64,000 nt of DNA from R-RK-3 sp963834945. GTDB taxonomy: Bacteria > Pseudomonadota > Alphaproteobacteria > Rhizobiales > Rhodomicrobiaceae. The notes under the pieces were generated by a model. It searched no databases and was not told where the DNA came from. It saw nothing but the letters and a program-made list of their open reading frames with translations. The stretch is from assembly GCA_963834945.1 (NCBI GenBank), contig CAWIDT010000005.1, positions 558,001 to 622,000 of the forward strand, read 5' to 3'. Positions 16,097 to 24,553 of this stretch are shown here, in pieces. Position 1 is the stretch's first letter. Every line of letters begins with the position of its first letter. The translations under genes were made by a program, and so were the position numbers.

Positions 16097-17269
16097 ATGA
16101 CCATGCCTCAACCGGCCGCGCGCCCGCGCGTGCCGCATTTCTCGTCAGGCCCCTGCGCCAAGCGCCCCGGCTACGCGCTCGACAATCTCAAATCCGCAGT
16201 GCTTGGCCGTTCGCATCGCTCCAAAGAGGGCAAGGCGCGGCTGAAGCTTGCCATCGACACGACGCGCGAGATTCTCGGCGTGCCGCAGGACTATCTGATC
16301 GGCATCACGCCCGCCTCCGACACCGGCGCTTTCGAGGCGGCGATGTGGTCGCTGCTCGGCGCACGCGGCGTCGATCTGCTGGCCTGGGAAAGTTTTGGCG
16401 AGGGCTGGGTCTCCGATGTTCTCAAGGAATTGAAGCTCGACGATGCACGCAAGCTCACGGCGCCCTATGGCGAACTGCCCGACCTCACCCAGGTCGATTT
16501 CGCGCGCGACGTGGTGTTCACCTGGAACGGCACGACCTCGGGCGTGCGCATCCCCAATGGCGACTGGATCCCCGCCAATCGCGAGGGGCTGACGCTGTGC
16601 GACGCCACCTCCGCCGCCTTCGCGCAGGATCTGGCCTGGGACAAGCTCGACGTCACCACCTTCTCCTGGCAGAAGGCGCTGGGCGGCGAAGCGCAGCACG
16701 GCATGATCGTTCTGAGCTCGCGCGCCGTCGAAAGGCTGGAGAACCACAAGCCGGGCTGGCCGATGCCGAAGCTGTTCCGGATGGTCAAGAAGGGCAAGGT
16801 CGACAGCGACTTCTTCGAAGGCGCGACGATCAACACGCCGTCCATGCTGTGCGTCGAGGACTATCTCGACACGCTCGCCTGGGCAGAAAGCGTCGGCGGA
16901 CTGCCGGCGCTGTTCGCCAGGGCCGACGCCAACGCCCATGTGATCACCGAATGGGTGAAGCGCACGCCATGGATTGCCTTCCTCGCCGACAAGCCGGCGA
17001 TCCGCTCCAATACGTCGGTGTGCCTGACGATCGTCGATCCCGACATCGCCGCAGCTTCGGCCGAAACCCAGGCCGCCGTCGCCAAGCAGATCGCCTCGAC
17101 GCTGGAGAAGCTCGGCGTCGCCATGGACATCGGCTCCTATCGCGACGCGCCTCCGGGCCTGCGCATCTGGACCGGCGCCACGGTCGAGACCTCCGACCTG
17201 GAAGCGCTGATGCCCTGGCTCGACTGGGCCTTCGCGCAGGTCAAGGCCTCGTCGCTGAAAGCGGCCTGA
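16097..17269 (+). CDS. serC: Phosphoserine aminotransferase
   Basis: A 390-residue PLP enzyme converting 3-phosphohydroxypyruvate and glutamate to phosphoserine and 2-oxoglutarate (serine and vitamin B6 synthesis). The PLP lysine lies in TFSWQKALGGEAQHG. The N-terminal FSSGPCAKRPGY, LLAWESFGEGW and GTTSGVRIPNGDW are typical of the alphaproteobacterial SerC branch. The ATG at 16097 is chosen over longer frames because of its position after the leader. serA follows 54 bases later, forming the serine operon. Confidence 0.95.
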   Translation: MTMPQPAARPRVPHFSSGPCAKRPGYALDNLKSAVLGRSHRSKEGKARLKLAIDTTREILGVPQDYLIGITPASDTGAFEAAMWSLLGARGVDLLAWESFGEGWVSDVLKELKLDDARKLTAPYGELPDLTQVDFARDVVFTWNGTTSGVRIPNGDWIPANREGLTLCDATSAAFAQDLAWDKLDVTTFSWQKALGGEAQHGMIVLSSRAVERLENHKPGWPMPKLFRMVKKGKVDSDFFEGATINTPSMLCVEDYLDTLAWAESVGGLPALFARADANAHVITEWVKRTPWIAFLADKPAIRSNTSVCLTIVDPDIAAASAETQAAVAKQIASTLEKLGVAMDIGSYRDAPPGLRIWTGATVETSDLEALMPWLDWAFAQVKASSLKAA

Positions 17270-17323
17270 GCGGCTGCGAGCGGCGCTCAATCACACGAAA
17301 TACCTAGTTTCCCGGAGAGTCCC

Positions 17324-18907
17324 ATGGCCCCTCGTGTCCTCATTGCCGACAAGCTTTCCTCGCTCGCCGAAAAGGTCTTCGACGACCGGGGCATCGAAAC
17401 CGACACCAAGATCGGGCTCGACAAGGACGATCTGGCCGCCATCATCGGCGATTATGACGGGCTGGCCGTGCGCTCGGCCACCAAGGTGAGCGAGAAGGTG
17501 CTGGCCAAGGCGAATGGCCGCCTGCGGGTGATCGGCCGCGCCGGCATCGGGGTCGACAATATCGATGTGCCCGTCGCCACCGCCAAGGGCATCATCGTAA
17601 TGAACACTCCCTTCGGCAATTCCATCACCACCGCCGAACACGCCATTACCTTGATGATGGCGCTCGCCCGGCAGATCCCGGAAGCCGACCGCTCGACTCA
17701 AAGCGGCAAATGGGAGAAGTCGAAATTCATGGGCGTCGAGGTGACCGCCAAGACGCTGGGCATCATCGGCTGCGGCAATATCGGCTCGATCGTGGCCAAC
17801 CGGGCGCGCGGCCTCGCCATGAAGGTCATCGCCTTCGATCCGTTCCTGACGCCCGACCGCGCCGCCGAACTCGGCGTCGAAAAGGTCGAGCTGGACGCGC
17901 TGTTCCGCCGCGCCGATTTCATCACGCTGCACACGCCGATGACGGAGAAGACCAGGAACATCATCAACGCCGCCTCCATCGCCAGGATGAAGAAAGGCGT
18001 GCGCATCATCAATTGCGCGCGGGGCGGGCTGATCGTCGAATCAGCGCTCGCCGAGGCGATTCGCGCCGGGCATGTCGCGGGCGCGGCGCTCGATGTGTTC
18101 GAGAGCGAACCGGCGACCGAGAACCCGCTATTCGGCCTGCCCAATGTCATCTGCACGCCGCATCTGGGCGCGGCGACCACCGAGGCGCAGGAGAATGTCG
18201 CCGTGCAGGTGGCGGAACAGATGTCGGACTATCTGCTGAGCGGCGCGATCTCCAATGCGGTGAACTTCCCCTCGATCACGGCGGAAGAGGCGCCGCGCCT
18301 CGCGCCCTTCGTCAAGCTTGCCGAGCAGCTCGGCTCCTTCGCCGGGCAGCTGGTGGAGAGCGGCCTGACGCGGATCCGCTTCGAATATGCCGGCGAAATC
18401 GGCGAGCTGAACACCCGCGCCCTGACTGCGGCGGCGCTGAGCGGCGTGCTGCGGCCCCTGCTGCAGGAGGTGAACATGGTGAGCGCGCCAGACATCGCCC
18501 GCCAGCGCGGCATCATGGTGGAGGAGGTGCGCCGCGACCAGGAAGGCGCCTATGAGACCTATATGCGCGTCTCGCTGAAGACCGAGCGCCAGGAGCGTTC
18601 GGTGGCGGGCACGGTGTTCTCCGATCACCGGCCGCGCATCATCCAGGTCCAGAGGATGAACCTGGAAGCGGAGCTGACGCCGCATATGCTCTACACCGAA
18701 AATGCCGACAAGCCCGGCTATATCGGCGCGATCGGCACCGTGCTCGGCGAGGCAGGCGTGAACATCGCGACATTCACGCTGGGCCGCGACGCGGCAGGCG
18801 GCAAGGCGCTGGCGCTGGTCGGCGTCGATGAGGAGGTAAGCGACGATGTGCTGGCCAAGGTCAGGGGCCTGCCGCATGTGATGCTCGCCAGCCGCCTGCG
18901 ATTCTAG
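17324..18907 (+). CDS. serA: D-3-phosphoglycerate dehydrogenase
   Basis: A 527-residue long-form enzyme oxidising 3-phosphoglycerate to phosphohydroxypyruvate, the first step of serine synthesis. The NAD motif GIIGCGNIGSIVANRARG is near residue 146; the catalytic Arg, Glu and His lie in INCARGGL, ALDVFESEP and CTPHLGAATTEAQ. After the catalytic part come the intervening domain and a C-terminal ACT domain (DKPGYIGAIGTVLGEAGVNIATF) that normally senses serine. It is cotranscribed with serC and ends directly against interspersed repeat B. Confidence 0.96.
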   Translation: MAPRVLIADKLSSLAEKVFDDRGIETDTKIGLDKDDLAAIIGDYDGLAVRSATKVSEKVLAKANGRLRVIGRAGIGVDNIDVPVATAKGIIVMNTPFGNSITTAEHAITLMMALARQIPEADRSTQSGKWEKSKFMGVEVTAKTLGIIGCGNIGSIVANRARGLAMKVIAFDPFLTPDRAAELGVEKVELDALFRRADFITLHTPMTEKTRNIINAASIARMKKGVRIINCARGGLIVESALAEAIRAGHVAGAALDVFESEPATENPLFGLPNVICTPHLGAATTEAQENVAVQVAEQMSDYLLSGAISNAVNFPSITAEEAPRLAPFVKLAEQLGSFAGQLVESGLTRIRFEYAGEIGELNTRALTAAALSGVLRPLLQEVNMVSAPDIARQRGIMVEEVRRDQEGAYETYMRVSLKTERQERSVAGTVFSDHRPRIIQVQRMNLEAELTPHMLYTENADKPGYIGAIGTVLGEAGVNIATFTLGRDAAGGKALALVGVDEEVSDDVLAKVRGLPHVMLASRLRF

Positions 18908-19013
18908 AGCCTTTTCCGCTCCGATTGAATCGGAGCGCGGCTCTAATTCTTTGTTTTCTCGCATTTTCTCGACGCAAACCGGCGTCCACTTTGCTGGAAA
19001 ATGCTCTAGCGCC
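18904..19013. repeat. Interspersed palindromic repeat, copy B
   Basis: Begins within a few bases of the serA stop and is almost identical to copy A at 12676-12777: CTCCGATTGAATCGGAG, GCGGCTCTAATTCTTTG, TCGCATTTTCTCGACGC, GTCCACTTTGCTGGAAAATGC. Both copies sit immediately downstream of a stop codon, so they may act as 3' ends of mRNAs. Confidence 0.8.
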
Positions 19014-19234
19014 TGATCAGTTTGGGTGCGAGCGTCTGTGGGGCTTTTGCGTCACCCCGGACGACGCGAAGCGGAGATCCGGGGTCTATCCAACTCGCAT
19101 TGCTTAGGCGACCGCATTTGGCCGCGACTCAGCGGCCGCGGCGGCGCGGAGCAAGCGGCGATTCACCTGCCGGCCGATGCCGTCAACCCAAGTCAACAGC
19201 GCGGCCGCTGCGGCAGCAATCCAGCGCGGTTTTC
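19014..19234. other. Intergenic stretch with a short CCCCGGA hairpin
   Basis: Holds a rhizobial-type hairpin (CCCCGGA at 19055-19061 with TCCGGGG at 19078-19084) and GC-rich sequence beyond it. No gene is convincing here on either strand. Confidence 0.45.
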
Positions 19235-19627
19235 TCAATAAGGGCGCCGTCTGTAGATCGCGCCGGTGTCCAGATCGAGATCGAAGCGGAAATAGCCGGG
19301 CGAGACGAAATGGTGCGACTGGCCTTCCCAGAAATCCACCGTCCACCGCCGCAGCGTATATTCGCAGCTGCTCTCGCAATCGGCCCAGCTGCCGCCCGGA
19401 AGCTGAACCTGATCGCCCCAGCGGCCCGGGCGAACCGGCCCGGTGACCGTGCCGAAGCCGGTGCTCGCCTCGGCGGTCACATAGCGATAGATGCCCGATC
19501 CGTCGCCATCGTGCCTGAGCTTGCAGCGGTGGCCCCTGCATGAGCCGGCATCGGCGGGCGCGCTCATGGCCAATGCCGTGGCGGCCAGCATGGCCGATGC
19601 GCTAATAAGTTTTAGAATGTGCCCCAT
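19235..19627 (-). CDS. Small secreted protein
   Basis: A 130-residue exported protein. The signal peptide MGHILKLISASAMLAATALA is cleaved after about ADA. The mature part has two Cys in GSCRGHRCKL and two in DCESSCEYTLRRW, and ends in YFRFDLDLDTGAIYRRRPY. The pattern suggests a disulfide-stabilised periplasmic protein common in Rhizobiales and of unknown role. The ATG at 19625-19627 is preferred because longer frames lack a signal peptide. It is divergent from the ceramidase-like gene. Confidence 0.65.
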   Translation of the reverse strand: MGHILKLISASAMLAATALAMSAPADAGSCRGHRCKLRHDGDGSGIYRYVTAEASTGFGTVTGPVRPGRWGDQVQLPGGSWADCESSCEYTLRRWTVDFWEGQSHHFVSPGYFRFDLDLDTGAIYRRRPY

Positions 19628-19813
19628 CGTCAGTCTCCGGTGTGTGTAGGTGCGTGCCGTATTGTTGCGTTTTGCGCGAGAATAGTGGCCATAGCAGGCA
19701 AAGTCTAATGGTTCCGGCGCGGCGCTGATGCCACAGCCCCCGCCGCAATCTCGGAATATGCGGTGCGCCGTCAGTGGCCTGCCGTTGAAACCGGCGCGGC
19801 CGCCTGCTAAGCG

Positions 19814-20575
19814 ATGGCGATGGAGAATAGCGGCAAAATCTTCGCCTATTGTGAACGCGGCCTCGATCCGGGCTTCTGGGCCGAGCCGTTCAATGCGATC
19901 ACCAATTTCGGCTTCATCATCGCGGCGCTCTATGCATTCTGGGAGCTTTCGCGCCGGCCGGCGCACGAGCCCAAATTTTTCCGCGCATTGCTGATCTTCA
20001 ACGTCTTCGTGATCGGCGTCGGCAGTTTCCTCTTTCACACGCTTGCAACGCCGCTGTCCTCCGCCGCCGATGTGGCCCCGATCGGGGTGTTCATGCTGGT
20101 GTTTCTCGGCTATGCGCTGAACGTCTTCGCCGGTTTGCCGCTTCTGGCGGTGCTGCCGCTGATCGGCGCCTTCGCCTACGTGATCCGGCAGGCCATGCAG
20201 GTGCAATGCGACGCGCTGGGTTTCGGCTGGCCGCTGCTCGAAAAGACCAATTGCCTGAACGGCAGCTTCGGCTATCTCCCCGCCCTTGCCGCCATGTTGA
20301 TCATCGGCGCCTGGCTGGCCGCGCGACGCCACGCCGCCGCACCCTATGTGCTGGGCGCCGCCGTGGTTTTCATGGTTTCGGTCAGCTTCCGCGCCGTCGA
20401 CCGCATCTGGTGCAACAGCATAGCCTTCATGGGCAAGCCGATCGGCACCCATTTCCTCTGGCACACGCTCAACAGCGTGGTGCTGTTCCTGCTGCTGCTT
20501 GCGGTGATCCGCCATGGCGCGGACGGCTTGACAGTCCGGGAGCCGCCCTCCCGGTTGAAAGCCGGCCGAGCCTGA
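19814..20575 (+). CDS. Ceramidase-like integral membrane protein
   Basis: A 253-residue membrane protein with about seven hydrophobic helices and the alkaline-ceramidase (CREST) signatures: YCERG near the N-terminus, EPFNAITNFGFI, GVGSFLFHTLAT, RAVDRIWCN and the C-terminal metal-site segment GTHFLWHTLNS. The conserved His and Asp side chains would bind zinc. Bacterial members have no proven substrate; hydrolysis of an amide-linked lipid is the family expectation. It lies just upstream of tRNA-Leu on the same strand. Confidence 0.8.
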   Translation: MAMENSGKIFAYCERGLDPGFWAEPFNAITNFGFIIAALYAFWELSRRPAHEPKFFRALLIFNVFVIGVGSFLFHTLATPLSSAADVAPIGVFMLVFLGYALNVFAGLPLLAVLPLIGAFAYVIRQAMQVQCDALGFGWPLLEKTNCLNGSFGYLPALAAMLIIGAWLAARRHAAAPYVLGAAVVFMVSVSFRAVDRIWCNSIAFMGKPIGTHFLWHTLNSVVLFLLLLAVIRHGADGLTVREPPSRLKAGRA

Positions 20576-20596
20576 AGCATAAAGGCGCCTGACGAC

Positions 20597-20682
20597 GCGG
20601 ACATGGCGGAACCGGTAGACGCAACGGACTTAAAATCCGTTTCCCAATGGGAGTGAGGGTTCGAGTCCCTCTGTCCGCACCA
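20597..20682 (+). tRNA. tRNA-Leu (UAA anticodon)
   Basis: An 86-base class II tRNA. The acceptor stem GCGGACA pairs with TGTCCGC, the anticodon loop reads CTTAAAA (anticodon TAA), there is a long variable arm (TTCCCAATGGGAGTGA), the T-arm is GGTTCGAGTCC, and ACCA is encoded at the 3' end. A T-rich run (ATTTTT) follows at once and probably ends the transcript. No integrase gene is adjacent, so it is not visibly used as an attachment site. Confidence 0.95.
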
Positions 20683-20755
20683 TTTTTGGTGGCGCGATGC
20701 CGCCCGCCAGCCAATCGCGCGTTGCCTGCGCGACGCCGCCCGCTGGCGAACAGGC

Positions 20756-21865
20756 TCAGAACAGCACGACGCTGCGGATGCTTTCGCCCGAATGCATCAG
20801 GTCGAACGCCTTGTTGATGTCGCCGAGCGGCATCGTATGGGTAATCAGCGGATCGATCTGGATTTTGCCGTCCATATACCAGTCGACGATTTGCGGCACT
20901 TGCGTGCGGCCCTTTGCGCCGCCGAAAGCGGTGCCTTTCCAGACGCGGCCCGTCACCAGTTGGAACGGCCGGGTCGAGATCTCCTTGCCGGCGCCGGCGA
21001 CGCCGATGATGATGCTCTGGCCCCAGCCCTTATGGGCGCATTCCAGCGCCTGGCGCATGACATTGACATTGCCGATGCATTCGAAGGAATAATCGGCGCC
21101 GCCCTTGGTGAGGTCGACAAGATACGGCACGAGGTCGCCTTGCACTTCGCTCGGGTTGACGAAATGCGTCATGCCGAAGCGCTCGCCCCATTCCTTCTTC
21201 GAGTTGTTCATGTCGACGCCGACGATCATATTCGCGCCGACCAGTTTCAGCCCCTGAATCACGTTGAGACCGATGCCGCCCAGGCCGAACACCACCGCAT
21301 TGGCGCCCGGCTCCACCTTCGCCGTGTTGATGACGGCGCCGATCCCGGTCGTCACGCCGCAGCCGATGTAGCAGATCTTGTCGAAGGGCGCGTCCTCACG
21401 CACTTTCGCCAGGGCGATCTCAGGCACCACGGTATAATTGGAAAAGGTGGAGGTGCCCATATAGTGGAAGATCTTGTCGCCGCCCGCCGAAAAGCGGCTG
21501 GTGCCGTCGGGCATCAATCCCTGCCCTTGGGTGACGCGGATCTTCTGGCACAGATTGGTCTTGCCGGAGGTGCAATAATCGCATTCTCGGCATTCGGGCG
21601 TATAGAGCGGGATGACGTGATCGCCCGGCTTCAGCGACCGCACGCCAGGGCCGCATTCAACGACGATGCCGGCGCCCTCATGGCCCAGGATGGCGGGGAA
21701 GATGCCCTCAGGGTCGGCGCCGGAAAGGGTGAACTCGTCGGTGTGGCAGATGCCGGTGGCCTTGATCTCGACGAGGCATTCGCCCTCACGCGGAGGCGCG
21801 ATTTCAACGGTTGTGACTTCGAGGGGCTTGCCTGCCGCCACCGCTACTGCTGCTCGCGTTTGCAT
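20756..21865 (-). CDS. frmA: S-(hydroxymethyl)glutathione dehydrogenase / class III alcohol dehydrogenase
   Basis: A 369-residue zinc enzyme oxidising S-hydroxymethylglutathione (formaldehyde plus glutathione) to S-formylglutathione with NAD. Catalytic zinc ligands lie in GICHTDEFTLSG, GHEGAG and YIGCGVTTG, structural zinc ligands in PECRECDYCTSGKTNLC, and the NAD motif is FGLGGIGLNV. The start at 21863-21865 follows AAGGAGG. The next steps, S-formylglutathione hydrolase and NAD-formate dehydrogenase, are encoded within 9 kb, making a complete formaldehyde oxidation route. Confidence 0.96.
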   Translation of the reverse strand: MQTRAAVAVAAGKPLEVTTVEIAPPREGECLVEIKATGICHTDEFTLSGADPEGIFPAILGHEGAGIVVECGPGVRSLKPGDHVIPLYTPECRECDYCTSGKTNLCQKIRVTQGQGLMPDGTSRFSAGGDKIFHYMGTSTFSNYTVVPEIALAKVREDAPFDKICYIGCGVTTGIGAVINTAKVEPGANAVVFGLGGIGLNVIQGLKLVGANMIVGVDMNNSKKEWGERFGMTHFVNPSEVQGDLVPYLVDLTKGGADYSFECIGNVNVMRQALECAHKGWGQSIIIGVAGAGKEISTRPFQLVTGRVWKGTAFGGAKGRTQVPQIVDWYMDGKIQIDPLITHTMPLGDINKAFDLMHSGESIRSVVLF

Positions 21866-22064
21866 CGCAAATCCTCCTTGACCGTTTCCCGTTGACAATG
21901 ATCGCTAGTTTGCTTCAGCGGCGCCCCGCCGCAACCCATAATCGCAAGTCCACTTGTTACTTGCCGTCAATGGCGTTTTGACCTCCCTCCCCAGGAGCGG
22001 GAGGGCTACAATCACCGGCGAGCACATCACGATATGTCAGCATCCTGGAGTGGCCGCCTTGTCC

Positions 22065-22449
22065 ATGCCTGTCCCGAAGCAAAACACATGCCGGCCGCGC
22101 CTTCTGGCGGCCGCCGGGCTCGCCGCCGCCTGCGTCTGCCTGGCCGCCACCCCGCCGCGCGCGCAAGAGGGGCGGCAGGATTATCCCACCGTCGCTATCG
22201 CCGATTACGTCTTCGGCTGCATGGCGACCAACGGCCAGACACGCGAGGCGCTGGAAAAATGTTCCTGTAGCGTCGATGTGGTCGCCTCGATCCTCCCCTA
22301 CGATCAGTTCGTCGAGGCCGAGACGGTAGCCCGGATGCGCCAGGTCGCGCGGCGAGAAGGGCGCGTTGTTCCGCAGCAGTCCCGAGCCGAAAGAGGCCAT
22401 CGCCCGCCTCAAGCGAGCGCAGGCGGAAGCCGAAATCCGGTGTTTCTAG
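22065..22449 (+). CDS. Secreted protein with CSC motif, frameshifted
   Basis: An exported protein of about 127 residues after one frame correction. It has a signal peptide (LLAAAGLAAACVCLAATPPRAQ), then YPTVAIADYVFGCMATNGQTREALEKCSCSVDVVASILPYDQF and ETVARMRQV. Near 22347-22352 the frame changes; the other frame continues GEKGALFRSSPEPKEAIARLKRAQAEAEIRCF to a stop at 22447-22449. Similar proteins recur, from memory, near methylotrophy and formaldehyde genes of alphaproteobacteria, and this one lies between frmA and the S-formylglutathione hydrolase gene. The function is unknown. The three central cysteines may bind metal or form a disulfide. Confidence 0.65.
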
Positions 22450-22578
22450 TGGATCGAACCTGACATTTGAGCCCCGTGCGGAGAGTCTAGCGAAAGCGCT
22501 AAGCCTATAAAATGCCAGGTCAATTCGATCCATCAGCAAAAATGCTAGCGGTTCGGAACGTTAGAGACGAACCACTAG

Positions 22579-22614
22579 AGTCCTGCTCCGATGCTGGAAA
22601 ATGCTCTGAGCCTT
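22579..22614. repeat. Fragment of the interspersed repeat
   Basis: A short piece (GCTCCGATGCTGGAAAATGCTCT) matches the ends of repeats A and B, with the middle deleted. It lies just upstream of the S-formylglutathione hydrolase start. Confidence 0.5.
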
Positions 22615-22629
22615 GAGGGGTCGCGAGGC

Positions 22630-23469
22630 ATGAAAACGATCAGTCAGCAGAAATGTTTCGGCGGCATGCAGGGGGTCTATGAGCATCAATCGCGGGAATG
22701 CCAGTGCCCGATGCGTTTCGGCGTCTTCGTGCCGCCGCAGGCGGAGCGCGGCGCGGTTCCGGTGCTGACATTTCTCGCCGGGCTGACCTGCACGGAGGAG
22801 AATTTCATCGTCAAGGCCGGAGCACAGCGGGTTGCGGCGGAGCTGGGCATCATGGTGGTCGCGCCCGATACCAGCCCGCGCGGCAACGATGTCGCCGATG
22901 CGGAAGGCGAATATGATCTGGGCAAGGGCGCGGGATTTTATCTCGACGCGACGAAAGAGCCCTGGGCGCCCCACTACCGCATGGACAGCTATATCGCCCG
23001 CGAATTGCCGGAATTGATCGCCGCCAATTTCGCCGCCGATCCCGGCAGGCGGGGCATTCTCGGCCATTCGATGGGCGGCCACGGGGCGCTGACGATCCAT
23101 CTCAAGCACCCCGATCTATACCGCTCGGTATCGGCATTCTCGCCGATCGTCGCGCCGAGCCAGGTCCCGTGGGGGCAAAAGGCGTTCGGGGCGTATCTTG
23201 GCGATGAGGCTAGGGCGTGGGCGGCATTTGACGCCACACAGATCGTCGAAACGAGCCCGTCAACCGCGCCTATTCTGATCGACCAGGGCGATAAGGACCC
23301 GTTTCTGGCCGAACAGCTCAAGCCGGAATTGTTCGCCAGGGCCTGCGCCAGTTCCGGTCAAGCGCTGACGCTGAGGATGCAGCCCGGCTACGACCACTCC
23401 TATTTCTTCATCGCCAGCTTCATCGAGGATCATCTGCGCTGGCACGCGGCGCAGCTCGCTTCCGCCTGA
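22630..23469 (+). CDS. fghA: S-formylglutathione hydrolase
   Basis: A 279-residue serine esterase that releases formate and glutathione from S-formylglutathione. The nucleophile is Ser147 in GILGHSMGGHGA. The oxyanion region TFLAGLTCTEENF, the Asp in LIDQGDKDPF and the His in GYDHSYFF complete the catalytic set. The length and motifs match the FghA/esterase D family. The ATG at 22630 is preferred to an in-frame start inside the repeat fragment. It is convergent with the fds operon and supplies its substrate, formate. Confidence 0.95.
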   Translation: MKTISQQKCFGGMQGVYEHQSRECQCPMRFGVFVPPQAERGAVPVLTFLAGLTCTEENFIVKAGAQRVAAELGIMVVAPDTSPRGNDVADAEGEYDLGKGAGFYLDATKEPWAPHYRMDSYIARELPELIAANFAADPGRRGILGHSMGGHGALTIHLKHPDLYRSVSAFSPIVAPSQVPWGQKAFGAYLGDEARAWAAFDATQIVETSPSTAPILIDQGDKDPFLAEQLKPELFARACASSGQALTLRMQPGYDHSYFFIASFIEDHLRWHAAQLASA

Positions 23470-23493
23470 AGCGCTTGCATGGAAAAGGTCGCG

Positions 23494-23733
23494 TCAGGAC
23501 GGCGCGATCCGGTCCGGAAGCTTGCGGTTGCGGATGAGCGGGGCAGCTTCGATCACCAGCGGCTTCAGACCTTCGTCGCCTTCTTCGATGATCGCCAGAA
23601 GCTGGGCGCGCATCCGCGGCTCCCAGAATTTGTTGATGTGCTCGGCGACGCCGGTAACCGCCTGGTCATGCGGCTTCGACTCGAAGAACGCAGCGATCTG
23701 GCCTGCCATGTAGACGAGCTTTCTAGGCGACAT
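23494..23733 (-). CDS. fdsD: Formate dehydrogenase subunit delta
   Basis: A 79-residue FdsD-type protein (MSPRKLVYMAGQIAAFFESK, then HINKFWEPRMRAQLLAII). It is a small accessory subunit of the soluble NAD-dependent molybdenum formate dehydrogenase. It begins inside the 3' end of fdhD, with about 11 bases of overlap, which supports cotranslation. It is the last gene of the fds operon and is convergent with fghA. Confidence 0.9.
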   Translation of the reverse strand: MSPRKLVYMAGQIAAFFESKPHDQAVTGVAEHINKFWEPRMRAQLLAIIEEGDEGLKPLVIEAAPLIRNRKLPDRIAPS

Positions 23734-24553
23734 GGGCAATCCCCTCCTCTGCGACGCGATGCGGATGGGTGAAAATTTCGAACTCGTCGCCCCTCGCCAC
23801 CGCGATCAAGGTGAGTTGCGCCAGATCCGCCATCCGCACGGCCAGCGCGGTCGGAGCGGAGACGGCGATGATCATCGGGCAGCCGCATGATGCCGCCTTC
23901 TGCACCATTTCGATCGACACCCGGCTCGTCAGCACGATCGCGCCCGCGCCGCCATCCATCCCGGAGCGCGCGATGGCCCCGACGAGCTTATCCAGCGCAT
24001 TGTGCCGCCCGACATCCTCGCGCGCCAGCACGATGCCCTCGCCGGGCAGATAGAACCCAGCTGCGTGCACGGCGCGCGTTTCGGCATTGAGCGGCTGCAT
24101 GTCACTGAGCTGGGCCGCGGCACCAGCGATTTCCGCCCGCGACAGGGTGAGGTGTGCCGCCACGAGCGAGGCGGGACGCAGCGCCTGCTCGATGCTCTCG
24201 ATGCCGCACAGACCGCAGCCCACCGGCCCGGCCATGCGCCGTCGGCGCCGCGCCAGCGCCTCGGAGGCATCCGTCGCCAGCGCGATCTGCAGATCGACGC
24301 CCTGCTCGAATTCGACCGGTTCCACGCCCTCGATGGCGCCTGCATCGCCGACGATCCCTTCGGTCAGCGTGAAGCCATAGGCGAAGTCTTCCAGATCGGC
24401 GGGCGTCGCCATCATCACCGCATGCGTCGAACCATTATAGGTAAGCGCGACCGGCGTTTCCTCCGGCACGGCGCGCTCGCCGGATTCCGCGCCCCGCGCA
24501 CGGTAGGCGATACGGGACACGGTGCGCGCGGTGGGCAGCGTCATGGGCGTCAC
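23723..24553 (-). CDS. fdhD: Formate dehydrogenase accessory sulfurtransferase FdhD
   Basis: A 276-residue protein that passes sulfur from a cysteine desulfurase to the bis-molybdopterin guanine dinucleotide cofactor of formate dehydrogenase. The family Cys motif is GPVGCGLCGIESIEQAL (CGLC); EDVGRHNALDKLVGA and SRVSIEMVQKAASCGCP are the other conserved blocks. A GTG start (24551-24553) overlaps the fdsA stop as GTGA; an ATG nine bases later is the alternative. Confidence 0.93.
   Translation of the reverse strand: MTPMTLPTARTVSRIAYRARGAESGERAVPEETPVALTYNGSTHAVMMATPADLEDFAYGFTLTEGIVGDAGAIEGVEPVEFEQGVDLQIALATDASEALARRRRRMAGPVGCGLCGIESIEQALRPASLVAAHLTLSRAEIAGAAAQLSDMQPLNAETRAVHAAGFYLPGEGIVLAREDVGRHNALDKLVGAIARSGMDGGAGAIVLTSRVSIEMVQKAASCGCPMIIAVSAPTALAVRMADLAQLTLIAVARGDEFEIFTHPHRVAEEGIAHVA

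Noticed and set aside
20597..20682. tRNA-Leu as an attachment site for an integrated element.
   Set aside because: No integrase, direct repeat of the tRNA end or accessory cargo follows; the next gene is housekeeping frmA.
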